From: Rhodanobacter glycinis
GTDB taxonomy: Bacteria; Pseudomonadota; Gammaproteobacteria; Xanthomonadales; Rhodanobacteraceae
NCBI RefSeq assembly: GCF_006438785.1
Contig: NZ_RCZB01000003.1
Location: 526,964 to 590,963 of the forward strand
DNA length: 64,000 nucleotides
Reading direction: 5' to 3'
In this document: in pieces, positions 26,615-34,899 of the stretch
Position numbering within the stretch: the first letter of the stretch is position 1
How the letters are laid out: each line of letters opens with the position of its first letter
Made by a program: the position numbers and the translations under genes
The notes under the pieces: model-generated
Databases searched by the model: none
Told to the model about the DNA's origin: nothing
The model's input: only the letters and a program-made list of their open reading frames with translations

Positions 26615-27135
26615 ACGCGAAGAAAAGCCTCAGTGGCGATCAGCGCCGCGTCTTGCTGGCCACGCCGGCCGGCTGGCTCGCCTGCGGCTTCGGTTCGGGC
26701 CTGGCTCCTGTTGCACAAGGCACGTTCGGTTCGCTGGCGGCGCTGCTGCCATGGCTGCTGCTGCGCGAATTGTCAGGGCCGCTGTACGTGGCCGTGTTGC
26801 TGATCGGTTTCGGCATCGGCGTGTGGGCATGCGACGTGGCCGGTCGCGCGCTCGGCGTGGACGATCACCGCAGCCTGGTGTGGGACGAATTCATCGGCCA
26901 GTGGACCGCGCTGCTCCCCTTGCTGGTTCCCGCATTGCTGCCGGCCAGCGGTTTCCGGTGGTGGATGCTGGCCGCCGGCTTCGCACTGTTCCGCCTGTTC
27001 GACGTGTGGAAGCCGTGGCCGATCAGCTGGCTCGACCGGCGCGTGAAAGGCGGCATGGGTGTGATGATCGACGACGTGGTTGCCGGTATCTTCGCCGCCG
27101 TGGTGCTGGCATGCGGACTGCATTTTCTGTCGTAG
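26611..27135 (+). CDS. pgpA: Phosphatidylglycerophosphatase A
   Basis: This 174-residue inner-membrane enzyme dephosphorylates phosphatidylglycerophosphate to phosphatidylglycerol. Signature segments are ACGFGSGLAPVAQGTFGSL, DHRSLVWDEFIGQW (the acidic catalytic motif) and FRLFDVWKPWPISWLD..VKGGMGVMIDDVVAG. Four hydrophobic helices are visible. It is the last gene of the glyA-to-pgpA block and is coupled to thiL. Confidence 0.94.
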   Translation: MNAKKSLSGDQRRVLLATPAGWLACGFGSGLAPVAQGTFGSLAALLPWLLLRELSGPLYVAVLLIGFGIGVWACDVAGRALGVDDHRSLVWDEFIGQWTALLPLLVPALLPASGFRWWMLAAGFALFRLFDVWKPWPISWLDRRVKGGMGVMIDDVVAGIFAAVVLACGLHFLS

Positions 27136-27174
27136 CATCGCGCACAGGATGTGCTCCCGCCTGGACGAGTGGGT

Positions 27175-28152
27175 TCACGTCGATGCCGGGCTTCCCGCGG
27201 CGGCGCTGATGCAGCGCAGCCCGCGCAGAGTCGTTTCGACCGCCCGATCCAGTCCGGTATGCGGCTCGCTACCGAGGAACGCAACCAGCCTGCCATTGTC
27301 CAGCTGCAGCGGCTGCCGCCACAGATAGCGCATCTCGCGCAGTTCGCGAAATAGCGTCACGAACGGGGAGGCGAGTGTCGCCAGCCACCAGGGGAAGGCA
27401 CGAGCCGGAAGCGTCGGATTGTCCACGGCGCGGCGGACAGCATCGGTCATGGCGTTGCCATCGATCCAGTGGCCAGCGAAGTGGAAGCGTTCGAACACGG
27501 CCAGTTCGTTCTCGCGTTCCAGCAGACGCGCCACGGTTTCGCCGACGTCGGGCAGGTAGGCCCAGGCGTGGCGCAGCTCGCGCTCGCCCGGATAACTCAT
27601 CGAGTGCGCCGGCTGGCCCGGCTTTACCATGGCTGCGAACCAGTTGTTGCCGGCGTGCGGGCCGAAGAAGTCGCCGCAACGCAGGATCAGCGAGCGCACG
27701 CCGTCGGCCGACGCCTGTTGCAGACGACGTTCCAGCTCCACCCGGATCGCGCCCTTGCGGGTCAGCGGATGCTGCGGCGAATCCTCGCGCAGCAGCGGCA
27801 GCGCGTCGGGGCCGTAGTTGTAGACGGTGCCGGGCAGCACGATCCGCGCACCGGCGGTGCGCGCAGCCGCGATGGTGTTGTCCAGCATCGGCAGCACCAG
27901 CTTGTGCCAGTCGCGATAGCCCGGCGGATTGACCGCGTGAACGATCACGTCGACACCGCGCGCTGCCTGTGTCACGTCGGCGGCGTTCATGGCGTCACCC
28001 GTGCGCCATTCGATGTCCGTCGATAGCCGTGGCTGCGCGGCATTGCGCACCAATGCGCGCACTTCCCAGCCGCGGCGCAGCAGGGCGGCGGCGATCTCGC
28101 CGCCGGCGCCGCCGGTGGCTCCCAGGATCAAAGCAATACGTGGCTTGTTCAT
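27175..28152 (-). CDS. NAD-dependent epimerase/dehydratase-like (extended SDR) protein
   Basis: This 325-residue protein starts at the ATG at 28152 with AGGAGAACG upstream. It has an NAD(P)-binding N-terminus (ALILGATGGAGGEIAAALLR), RALVRNAAQP, DVIVHAVNPPGY, a VLPGTVYNYGP strand carrying the Tyr, and SLILRCGDFFGP. These are features of atypical extended short-chain dehydrogenases. The C-terminal half has a WWLATLASPFVTLFRELREM helix. It is divergent from the LysR gene, 91 bases apart, which probably regulates it. Substrate unknown. Confidence 0.85.
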   Translation of the reverse strand: MNKPRIALILGATGGAGGEIAAALLRRGWEVRALVRNAAQPRLSTDIEWRTGDAMNAADVTQAARGVDVIVHAVNPPGYRDWHKLVLPMLDNTIAAARTAGARIVLPGTVYNYGPDALPLLREDSPQHPLTRKGAIRVELERRLQQASADGVRSLILRCGDFFGPHAGNNWFAAMVKPGQPAHSMSYPGERELRHAWAYLPDVGETVARLLERENELAVFERFHFAGHWIDGNAMTDAVRRAVDNPTLPARAFPWWLATLASPFVTLFRELREMRYLWRQPLQLDNGRLVAFLGSEPHTGLDRAVETTLRGLRCISAAAGSPAST

Positions 28153-28227
28153 GGACGTTCTCCTTTCTAAGGTGGGTCCAGCATGACCTTGGCGTGGCTC
28201 GATGAAAATTCGCCATGATCGAACTTC

Positions 28228-28237
28228 TGCTATACAT
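28228..28237 (+). promoter_or_regulatory. Extended -10 element for the LysR gene
   Basis: TGCTATACAT matches the extended -10 consensus (TGnTATAAT-like). The ATG at 28244 lies only about seven bases after it and has no ribosome site, so the transcript may be leaderless. Confidence 0.35.
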
Positions 28238-28243
28238 AAATGC

Positions 28244-29140
28244 ATGACGACGAACGAACCCGGATGGGACCTGTATCGCTCTTTTCTCGCGGTCATGCGC
28301 GAGGGCAGCCTGTCCGCCGCCGCACGCGCGCTGGGCATGACCCAGCCCAGCCTTGGGCGGCATATGCGGCAGCTGGAAACGGAGCTGGGCGTGGCGTTGT
28401 TCGCTCGTTCGCCGCAGGGTCTTGCGCCAACCGAAAACGCGCACGAACTGGTGCCGCACGCGCAGGCGATGGCCGCGGCTTCGGCAGCGCTGCGGCGCGT
28501 GGCATCCGCCAGCAATCATGAAATCCGCGGCGTGGTGCGCCTGACCTGCAGCGAAGTGGTGGGTGCCGAAGTGTTGCCGCCGATGCTGGCGGCGTTCCGG
28601 CGGCAGCATCCCGGCATCGTCATCGAGCTGTCGCTGTCCAACCAGTCCGAGGATCTGCTGCGCAAGGATGCGGACATCGCCGTGCGCATGCTGCGCCCCG
28701 CACAGACTGCCCTGGTCGCGCGCCGCATCGGCGGCATTCCGCTAGGCCTGCACGCGCATCGCTCCTACCTCAAGACGTACGGCCGCCCCCTGACGGTGGC
28801 GGATCTGCAGCAGCATGCCCTGATCGGCTTCGATCGCGAAACGCCCGCACTGCGTGCCTTGCGCAGCCGGTTGCCGTTCTCGCGCGAGGACTTCGCCCTG
28901 CGCACCGACAACGACCTCGCCCAGCTGGCAGCGATCCGCGCCGGCTTCGGCATCGGCGTCTGCCAGTGCCCAATTGCTAGGCGCGATCGTGAGCTGGTGC
29001 ACTTGCTGCCGGACGCGTTTGCGCTCGAACTCGACACCTGGTTGGTGATGCATGAGGACCTGCGTGCGAGTCGACGAGTGCGATTGCTTTACGACTATTT
29101 GGTGCAGGCGCTTGGTGCTTACGTGGGTGGTCAGGCTTGA
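28244..29140 (+). CDS. LysR-family transcriptional regulator
   Basis: This 298-residue regulator begins MTTNEPGWDLYRSFLAVMRE, with the LysR winged helix SLSAAARALGMTQPSLGRHM and LETELGVALFARSPQG. The effector domain follows with VRLTCSEVVGAEVLPPML, a typical hinge, and LRTDNDLAQLAAIRAGFGIGVCQ. An upstream ATG at 28202 is in frame but lacks a ribosome site. It is divergent from the SDR gene at 27175-28152, the usual arrangement for a LysR regulator and its target. Confidence 0.9.
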   Translation: MTTNEPGWDLYRSFLAVMREGSLSAAARALGMTQPSLGRHMRQLETELGVALFARSPQGLAPTENAHELVPHAQAMAAASAALRRVASASNHEIRGVVRLTCSEVVGAEVLPPMLAAFRRQHPGIVIELSLSNQSEDLLRKDADIAVRMLRPAQTALVARRIGGIPLGLHAHRSYLKTYGRPLTVADLQQHALIGFDRETPALRALRSRLPFSREDFALRTDNDLAQLAAIRAGFGIGVCQCPIARRDRELVHLLPDAFALELDTWLVMHEDLRASRRVRLLYDYLVQALGAYVGGQA

Positions 29141-29212
29141 CGGGTATCGGGAACGGGTCGAGGTGTTAGGCGACGATAACCAGCGCAGCCACGCCTAGCG
29201 CGTCGCCCATCG

Positions 29213-29317
29213 TTAGCATGTGCCCAGGCGAAGGGACTGCGCGACGTGTACGGCAATGGCCAGGGCGATCCCGATGGCAAGCAGCCAGGTGGGGAGTTTC
29301 TGCAGGTGGTGCCTCAT
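29213..29317 (-). CDS. 34-residue single-helix membrane peptide
   Basis: The ATG overlaps the methyltransferase stop codon in a TGATG arrangement. The product MRHHLQKLPTWLLAIGIALA continues IAVHVAQSLRLGTC, giving one hydrophobic helix flanked by basic residues. The size, coupling and clean topology suggest a genuine small membrane protein; no family is recognised. Confidence 0.4.
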   Translation of the reverse strand: MRHHLQKLPTWLLAIGIALAIAVHVAQSLRLGTC

Positions 29318-29916
29318 CAATTGCTTTCCCATGTCGCCAGGGTGAAATGCAGGTCGCCTACGCCGACGTCACCGCTCTCCAGCATGCGGAAACCGGTGCT
29401 GACCAGAAGCTCGTGCACTTCTTCCACCTTGACGGAGCCATGGCGATGAAGATGCGCCACCCACCCCATGCGCCGGCGTGCCGGCGGATGGAAGTCGGTT
29501 ATGAGAACGCGTCCGCCGGGCTTGAGCACTCGTGCTATCTCGCTTGCACATGCGCGCCGAAGTGGCCGCGGCAGATGATGGAGCATCAAGGTGCTGAACA
29601 CGACGTCGAAGCTGCGTTCCTGAAACGGTAGCGCTTCCACCGTGGCGATCCGGAAGTCCACCGGTACGCGGCGCCTTTGCGCCTTGCGCGAGGCTTGCTC
29701 GATCATTTCCTTCGATGCATCGATACCGTGTACCGTGCCGCCCGCGTCCACGCGGGCCTTCGCGGCGAGCGCAAGAGAGCCCGTTCCGCAGCCCACATCG
29801 AGGATCGTCTCGTCGGGAGCCAACCTCGCCAGCTCGATGAACCGCTCGTGCAATGCGCCCCCATGTCCGAGCGTCAGCAGTCGCGCGACGAAGTCGTAGT
29901 AGCGCGGTTGATCCAC
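29317..29916 (-). CDS. Class I SAM-dependent methyltransferase
   Basis: About 199 residues from a GTG at 29916; the frame stays open upstream to 30186 but that part is antisense to the TetR gene, and an ATG at 29994 is another possible start. The SAM-binding motif I is TILDVGCGTGSLALA, with GIDASKEM (motif II), ATVEALPFQERSFDVVFSTL (motifs III/IV) and EIARVLKPGGRVLITDF (motif VI), as in UbiE/Methyltransf_11 enzymes. The start of the homologous region (RYYDFVARLLTLG) coincides with the overlapping TetR start, so the native N-terminus may be lost. Confidence 0.8.
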   Translation of the reverse strand: MDQPRYYDFVARLLTLGHGGALHERFIELARLAPDETILDVGCGTGSLALAAKARVDAGGTVHGIDASKEMIEQASRKAQRRRVPVDFRIATVEALPFQERSFDVVFSTLMLHHLPRPLRRACASEIARVLKPGGRVLITDFHPPARRRMGWVAHLHRHGSVKVEEVHELLVSTGFRMLESGDVGVGDLHFTLATWESN

Positions 29917-30411
29917 GAGAAGAGTTATGACGCCATCGTGGTGAAGGAGATCCTTGCGCGTGCGAACGTGGCGCGATCGACCTTCTATGCACATTTCGAC
30001 GGCAAGGAGGAACTTCTGCTCAGCAGCATCCGGTACGTGCTTGCCGCTGCACGCGATCAGTTGTCCGAATTGTCCGATCCGGTCGACCAGCTGCTTTATT
30101 TCAGCCTGCCTGTTCTGCAGCATATCGAGGCACGCCGCCAGCAGGCACCCGCCGATGCCCCGCGGTCTGGCCATCGGCAAGTTCATCGGCGTCTTGAAAG
30201 GCTACTGCTCGAACGGGTCGAAGCCGATATCCGGCGATCGTCGCTCGATCGGGCCATGCCGCCCGAACTGGTGGCGAAACACCTTGTCACCACGTTCCTC
30301 GGGGTCATCGACTGGTGGCTGCACCGCCGGCCGGCCCCGAGTGCGTGCGAAGCCGATGACGCATACCGAGCACTGGTGGAGCCCGTCCTGCGCAAGAACC
30401 GCTGTGCTTGA
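29863..30411 (+). CDS. TetR-family regulator, 5' end overlapping the methyltransferase
   Basis: From an ATG at 29863 the frame gives about 182 residues. Recognisable TetR sequence begins at RLIHEKSYDAIVVKEILARA and continues NVARSTFYAHFDGKEELLLS; the C-terminal domain ends WWLHRRPAPSACEADDAYRA. The usual first helix (LLxAAL) is replaced by RQQSRDEVVVA, which is antisense to the methyltransferase N-terminus. Either the genes truly overlap head to head or a deletion fused their 5' ends. The stop is immediately followed by the convergent alcohol dehydrogenase. Confidence 0.65.
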   Translation: MSERQQSRDEVVVARLIHEKSYDAIVVKEILARANVARSTFYAHFDGKEELLLSSIRYVLAAARDQLSELSDPVDQLLYFSLPVLQHIEARRQQAPADAPRSGHRQVHRRLERLLLERVEADIRRSSLDRAMPPELVAKHLVTTFLGVIDWWLHRRPAPSACEADDAYRALVEPVLRKNRCA

Positions 30412-31428
30412 TCAGTGGCTTTGAGCTTCCAGCACGATGCGGTAGCGCGCCTTGCCGTCCGCGAGGTGCTTCAGCGCCTCGTTGACCTTCGCCATCGGGA
30501 ACATTTCGACTTGCGGGCGGATGTCGTGGCGTGCGGCGAAGTCCAGCATGCGGGCGATGTCGACCGGGGAGCCGGTGGGCGAGCCGGAGACTTCCCGCTG
30601 CTTGCCGATCAGGCTGAATGCCGGTACCGGGATCGGTTCCAGCACCACGCCGACCACGTGCATGCGACCCTTCGGCGCCAGCGTATTGAGCAGCGCGCTC
30701 CAGTCCATCGATACGTTGACGGTGATCAGCAGCAGGTCGAGCGAGCCGGCGATGGCCTTGATCGCCGCCGCGTCGCGGCTGGCGACCACCTGATGCGCGC
30801 CGAAGCTGCGCGCCTCGTCGGCCTTGGCCGCGGTGGAAGTGAACGCGGTGACTTCGCAACCCCATGCGGCAGCAAACTTCACTGCCATGTGACCGAGCCC
30901 GCCGATACCGACTACGCCGATGCGCGCGGTGGGTTTGATGTCGTAGGCAAGAAACGGTTTCAGCACGGTGATGCCGCCGCACAGCAGTGGGCCGGCGCTG
31001 GCCAGGTCGATGCCTTCGGGCAGCGGAATCGTCCATGCCCAGTGTGCGCGCAGCTTGTCGGCGAAGCCGCCGTGGCGGCCGCCGATGGTCGCCACCGATT
31101 GTGCGCACAGGTTCTGGTCGCCGGACAGGCACGGGCGGCAGTGCATGCAGCTTTCGGCGGTCCAGCCGATGCCGACGCGCTGTCCGATCGTCAGGCCCTT
31201 CGCCTGTGCACCCAGGGCGGTGACCCGGCCGACTACCTCGTGGCCGGGGATGAACGGGTAAGCCGAGCCGCCCCATTCGTTGTTGATCATCGACAAGTCG
31301 GAATGGCAGACGCCGCAGTAGTCGACCGCCACCTCGACTTCCTCGACGCCCAGTTCGCCCACGTCGAACGTGGTCAGCTCGAGCGGTTTCCCGGCGGCAG
31401 TGGCGGCCCAGCCTGTAATCGTGGACAT
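30412..31428 (-). CDS. Zinc-dependent NADP alcohol dehydrogenase (YahK/CAD type)
   Basis: This 338-residue medium-chain dehydrogenase starts MSTITGWAATAAGKPLELTT. The catalytic zinc site is CGVCHSD...GHEVVG, the structural zinc site is CMHCRPCLSGDQNLC, and the coenzyme motif is GVVGIGGLGHMAVKFA. Enzymes of this branch reduce broad aldehydes with NADPH. The frame is open upstream to 31713 but the ATG at 31428 is the family start. It is divergent from the aldo/keto reductase at 31565. Confidence 0.93.
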   Translation of the reverse strand: MSTITGWAATAAGKPLELTTFDVGELGVEEVEVAVDYCGVCHSDLSMINNEWGGSAYPFIPGHEVVGRVTALGAQAKGLTIGQRVGIGWTAESCMHCRPCLSGDQNLCAQSVATIGGRHGGFADKLRAHWAWTIPLPEGIDLASAGPLLCGGITVLKPFLAYDIKPTARIGVVGIGGLGHMAVKFAAAWGCEVTAFTSTAAKADEARSFGAHQVVASRDAAAIKAIAGSLDLLLITVNVSMDWSALLNTLAPKGRMHVVGVVLEPIPVPAFSLIGKQREVSGSPTGSPVDIARMLDFAARHDIRPQVEMFPMAKVNEALKHLADGKARYRIVLEAQSH

Positions 31429-31564
31429 GTTGAACTCCGTGGTTGGGGGGGATGCCAGATTACGCCGATGCATCGACGACGGCAGCCGCGCATGGTTCCG
31501 GCATTGGACGCGGCAACATGACTGTTGGCATGCTGGTGGTCTTCCCCAGCACAGGAGCATCCCC

Positions 31565-32539
31565 ATGCAATACCGCCGTCTTGGCAAATCCGGCCTACAA
31601 CTGTCTGCGCTGTCGTTCGGCGCCTGGGTCACCTTTGGCAAACAAGTGGCCCGTACGCAGGCGCGCGAGCTGCTGGCGCTGGCGCACGATCGCGGCGTCA
31701 ACTTTTTCGACAACGCCGAGACCTACAACAACGGCGTGGCCGAGCAGGTGATGGGTGACGTACTGGCCGACCTGCGCTTCGCGCGCGACAGCTACTGCGT
31801 TTCCAGCAAGGTGTTCTTCGGTGCGTATGACAAGCCGCTGCCGACCCAGCGCGGGTTGTCGCGCAAGCATGTGATGGAGGCCTGCCAGCAGGCACTGCAG
31901 CGGTTGCGTGTCGACTATCTGGACCTGTATTTCTGCCATCGCCCCGATCCGGATACGCCGATCGAGGAAACCGTGGCGGCGATGGATACGCTGATCCGAC
32001 AGGGCAAGGTGCTGTACTGGGGCACCAGCGAATGGCCGGCCGAGTCGATCCATGAAGCGCATCGCGTCGCCCGCGAGAACCACCTGTACGCACCCGTGAT
32101 GGAGCAGCCGCAGTACAACTTGCTGCATCGCGAGCGGATGGAGGTGGAATATGCGTCGCTGTATGAGGCCTACGGCATGGGCACCACGATCTGGTCGCCG
32201 CTGGCGTCCGGTCTGCTCAGCGGCAAGTACAACGGCGGCGTGCCGGCCGACTCGCGGCTGGCCCAGCCCGGCTACGAGTGGCTGCGCGAGAGCGTGCTGG
32301 GCCACGGCGACGAACGCCTGGGCAAGGTACGCGCGCTGCAGCCGATCGCCGCGGAGCTGGGCACCAGCCTGGCGCAGCTGGCGATCGCCTGGTGCCTGCT
32401 CAATCCACACGTCTCCACGGTGATGCTCGGTGCCAGCCGGCGCGAGCAGCTGGAGCAGAACCTGGACGCACTGGATCTTGTGCCGCGACTCGATGCCGGG
32501 ATCGTTCAACGCATCCGGCAGGTCGTGGAAGCGTCCTGA
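31565..32539 (+). CDS. Aldo/keto reductase (Kv-beta/YghZ-like)
   Basis: This 324-residue reductase begins MQYRRLGKSGLQLSALSFGA, with AGGAG upstream. Landmarks are NFFDNAETYNNGVAE (Asp, Tyr), CVSSKVFFG (Lys), DYLDLYFCHRPDPDTP (His), a QPQYNLLHRERME loop and SPLASGLLSGKYN. It resembles the potassium-channel beta-subunit/L-glyceraldehyde reductase group. The gene is divergent from the alcohol dehydrogenase, so the pair may share regulation. Confidence 0.92.
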   Translation: MQYRRLGKSGLQLSALSFGAWVTFGKQVARTQARELLALAHDRGVNFFDNAETYNNGVAEQVMGDVLADLRFARDSYCVSSKVFFGAYDKPLPTQRGLSRKHVMEACQQALQRLRVDYLDLYFCHRPDPDTPIEETVAAMDTLIRQGKVLYWGTSEWPAESIHEAHRVARENHLYAPVMEQPQYNLLHRERMEVEYASLYEAYGMGTTIWSPLASGLLSGKYNGGVPADSRLAQPGYEWLRESVLGHGDERLGKVRALQPIAAELGTSLAQLAIAWCLLNPHVSTVMLGASRREQLEQNLDALDLVPRLDAGIVQRIRQVVEAS

Positions 32540-32606
32540 GGGATCGGCGCGCACGCTGCCGCTGCGACCGGCGGCCGGCGGCGAGCGGTTGAGCTTGCGC
32601 GTCCGG

Positions 32607-32631
32607 ATGTCCGTGGGCTGTCCGCGGACAG
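32607..32631. promoter_or_regulatory. Candidate enhancer site for an NtrC-family regulator
   Basis: CTGTCCGCGGACAG (32618-32631) is a perfect 14-bp palindrome, and an extra half-site ATGTCCG lies at 32607-32613. It is centred about 74 bases upstream of the -24 element, the usual distance for a sigma-54 activator. The regulator encoded at 53292 is the natural candidate. Confidence 0.6.
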
Positions 32632-32696
32632 TGGCGCGTCGGGCAGGGCGCGCCTCAAGTTGCTGAAAAGCATGGAATCATCTGGAAGTTTTCTTG

Positions 32697-32712
32697 TGGC
32701 ACGCGGATTGCA
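32697..32712 (+). promoter_or_regulatory. Sigma-54 (RpoN) promoter
   Basis: TGGCACGCGGATTGCA matches the -24/-12 consensus TGGCACG-N4-TTGCA at every consensus position with correct spacing. Transcription would begin near 32723, about 30 bases before the adaptor gene, whose ribosome site AGGAA is at 32745-32749. Confidence 0.85.
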
Positions 32713-32753
32713 GAGATCCTCGTGCAACCGCGCTGTACGCGGTCAGGAACGGC

Positions 32754-34028
32754 ATGATGATTCGCGACACTTCCGCACAAGACCGCCTGGTCGAAGTCAA
32801 ACCCAATCGCAAGCGCCAGCTGATCATGCTCGGTGCCGGCGTGATCGTGCTCGGCCTGCTGGCCTGGCTGGCGCCGGGGATCGGACGGCTGTTTTCAGCG
32901 TCGGCCTCGGTGAGCAGTTCGCGGCTGGCGTTCGCCACCGTCGAGCGCGGCCTATTCGTCAACGACATCGCGGCCGAAGGCAAGGTCGTTGCCGCGGTCA
33001 GCCCCACCTTGTATGCCACTTCCGGTGGCGCGGTGACGCTTAAGGTGCATGCCGGCGACACGGTGAAAATCGACCAGGTACTGGCCACCATCGTTAGCCC
33101 CGAGCTGACCAACAAGCTGGCGCAGGAACAAAGCAACGCCGACGCGATGGAAGTGGATTACCAGCGCGCGCAGATCGACGCGCGCAAGAAGCGCGGCGAA
33201 CTGCAGAAGGCGTTCGACAACGCCAGGATCGACCTGCAGGCCGCCGAGCGCGACCTGGACCGCAACGAGAAAGCGTTCGCCAAGGGCGCGGTGCCGAACA
33301 TGGACGTGGACCGTTCCAAGGACACCCTGCAGAAGGCGAAGATCACCCTGCAGCATGCGCAGGCGGATCTGGGCATGGACAACGCCAGCCTCAACTTCGA
33401 CATCCAGTCCAAGAAGCTCGCGCATGAGCGCCAGCTGCTGCTGGTCAAGGATCTGCAGCGCCAGGTGGACGACCTCAACGTGAAGTCGCCGGTCGATGGC
33501 CAGGTCGGCCAGCTGTTCATCGCCGAACGCGCCACCGTGGCCAAGGACGCTCAGTTGCTCAGCGTGATCGACCTGTCGGCCCTGCAAGTGGAAATGCAGG
33601 TGCCGGAAAGCTTTGCGCGCTCGCTCGGCATCGGCATGACTGGCGAGATCAGCGGCAACGGGCATGTCTGGAAAGGCCTGGTCAGCGCGATCTCGCCGGA
33701 AGTGGTCAACGGCCAGGTGGCGGCGCGGTTGCGCTTCGACGGCGAGACACCGAAGCAGCTGCGGCAGAACCAGCGCCTGTCGGTGCGCGTGCTGCTGGAC
33801 AAGCGCGACAACGTGCTGACCGTGCAGCGCGGCTCGTTCGTCGATGAATCCGGCGGCAGCTATGCCTACCTGGTGCGCGACGGCATCGCCACCAAGACCC
33901 CGATCCGCGTCGGTACCTCGAGCATCGACAAGGTGGAGATCCTCGACGGCCTCAAGGAAGGCGACCGCATCGTGATCTCCGGTACCGACAGCTTCAAGGG
34001 CGCGGCGACCGTCGCGATCAGCAACTGA
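32754..34028 (+). CDS. Efflux periplasmic adaptor (MacA/YknX/HlyD-like)
   Basis: About 424 residues. ATGATG at 32754-32759 offers two adjacent starts. One membrane anchor lies near the N-terminus (LIMLGAGVIVLGLLAWLAPG). Then come a lipoyl half-motif (TSGGAVTLKVHAGDTVKIDQ), a long coiled-coil hairpin (about residues 120-240, heptad-rich, DARKKRGELQKAFDNARIDL), the second lipoyl half (LNVKSPVDGQVGQLFIAERA) and beta-barrel domains. Such adaptors link ABC permeases to substrate or to an outer-membrane channel. It is first in the operon after the sigma-54 promoter and is the only adaptor for the fourteen permeases downstream. No outer-membrane channel gene is in this operon. Confidence 0.9.
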   Translation: MMIRDTSAQDRLVEVKPNRKRQLIMLGAGVIVLGLLAWLAPGIGRLFSASASVSSSRLAFATVERGLFVNDIAAEGKVVAAVSPTLYATSGGAVTLKVHAGDTVKIDQVLATIVSPELTNKLAQEQSNADAMEVDYQRAQIDARKKRGELQKAFDNARIDLQAAERDLDRNEKAFAKGAVPNMDVDRSKDTLQKAKITLQHAQADLGMDNASLNFDIQSKKLAHERQLLLVKDLQRQVDDLNVKSPVDGQVGQLFIAERATVAKDAQLLSVIDLSALQVEMQVPESFARSLGIGMTGEISGNGHVWKGLVSAISPEVVNGQVAARLRFDGETPKQLRQNQRLSVRVLLDKRDNVLTVQRGSFVDESGGSYAYLVRDGIATKTPIRVGTSSIDKVEILDGLKEGDRIVISGTDSFKGAATVAISN

Positions 34029-34041
34029 CGCAGTTTCACTC

Positions 34042-34065
34042 CCTCCCCCTGCCTGCAGGGGGAGG
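34042..34065. repeat. Intergenic hairpin between adaptor and ATPase genes
   Basis: CTCCCCCTGC-CT-GCAGGGGGAG is a perfect 10-bp stem (11 with the flanking pair). There is no T-run, so it is likely an mRNA-processing or REP-type hairpin. Confidence 0.7.
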
Positions 34066-34098
34066 AGCAAAGACCATCACCACCACCGAGGAACAACC

Positions 34099-34818
34099 AT
34101 GCTGAAGATGACCCACCTGTCCAAGGTCTACCGCACCGAAGTGGTGGAGACCTATGCGCTGCGCGATTTCAACATCGACGTGAAAGAGGGCGAATTCGTT
34201 GCCGTCACCGGCCCGTCCGGCTCCGGCAAGACCACCTTCCTGACCATCGCCGGTCTGCTGGAAACCTTCAGCGGCGGTGAGTATCACCTCGACGGCATCG
34301 AGGTGAGCAACCTCAACGACAACGCCCGCTCGAAGATCCGCAACGAGAAGATCGGCTTCATCTTCCAGGCATTCAACCTGATCCCCGACCTCAACGTGTT
34401 CGACAACATCGAGGTGCCGCTGCGCTACCGCGGCATGAAGGCCGCCGAGCGCAAGCAGCGGATCATGGATTCGCTCGAGCGCGTCGGCCTGGCCTCGCGC
34501 GCCAAGCACTACCCGGCCGAACTGTCCGGCGGTCAGCAGCAACGTGTGGCGATCGCCCGCGCGCTGGCCGGCTCGCCGCGTCTGCTGCTGGCGGATGAAC
34601 CGACCGGCAACCTGGATACGCAGATGGCGCGCAGCGTGCTGGAGCTGCTCGAAGACATCCATCGCGAGGGCGCCACCATCGTGATGGTCACGCATGACCC
34701 GGAGCTGGCCGCGCGCGCGCAGCGCAACGTGCACATCATCGACGGCCAGGTGGTGGACCTGTCGGAGGATCCGCGCTTCCACACCGTGCACGCAGAGCAC
34801 ACCGGCACGACTGCCTGA
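34099..34818 (+). CDS. ABC transporter ATPase (MacB/LolD/YknY-like)
   Basis: This 239-residue cytosolic ATPase has Walker A GPSGSGKTT (38-46), a Q-loop in GFIFQAFNLIPDLNVFDNIE, signature LSGGQQQRVAIARAL, Walker B LLLADEPTGNLD and the switch His in VMVTHDPELA. This is the MacB/LolD subfamily that powers mechanotransmission by FtsX-type permeases rather than transport through a channel in the membrane. It is unfused to a permease and is the only ATPase gene of the operon, so it presumably serves all seven permease pairs. Confidence 0.95.
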   Translation: MLKMTHLSKVYRTEVVETYALRDFNIDVKEGEFVAVTGPSGSGKTTFLTIAGLLETFSGGEYHLDGIEVSNLNDNARSKIRNEKIGFIFQAFNLIPDLNVFDNIEVPLRYRGMKAAERKQRIMDSLERVGLASRAKHYPAELSGGQQQRVAIARALAGSPRLLLADEPTGNLDTQMARSVLELLEDIHREGATIVMVTHDPELAARAQRNVHIIDGQVVDLSEDPRFHTVHAEHTGTTA

Positions 34819-34845
34819 GCCGGGCGCCACAAGGCGCCATGAAAA

Positions 34846-34868
34846 CGCCCTCGGCACCGCCGAGGGCG
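34846..34868. repeat. Hairpin between ATPase and first permease
   Basis: CGCCCTCGGC-ACC-GCCGAGGGCG is a perfect 10-bp stem with a three-base loop, preceded by a smaller GGCGCC/GGCGCC repeat. No T-run follows, so partial termination or RNA protection is more likely than full termination. Confidence 0.7.
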
Positions 34869-34899
34869 CCGCAACCATCTCCGGAGAGTCACCGCCGCA

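Noticed and set aside
34846..34868. Hairpin after the ATPase gene read as a full terminator
   Set aside because: There is no T-run and the next gene is a permease that needs the ATPase, so complete termination is unlikely.
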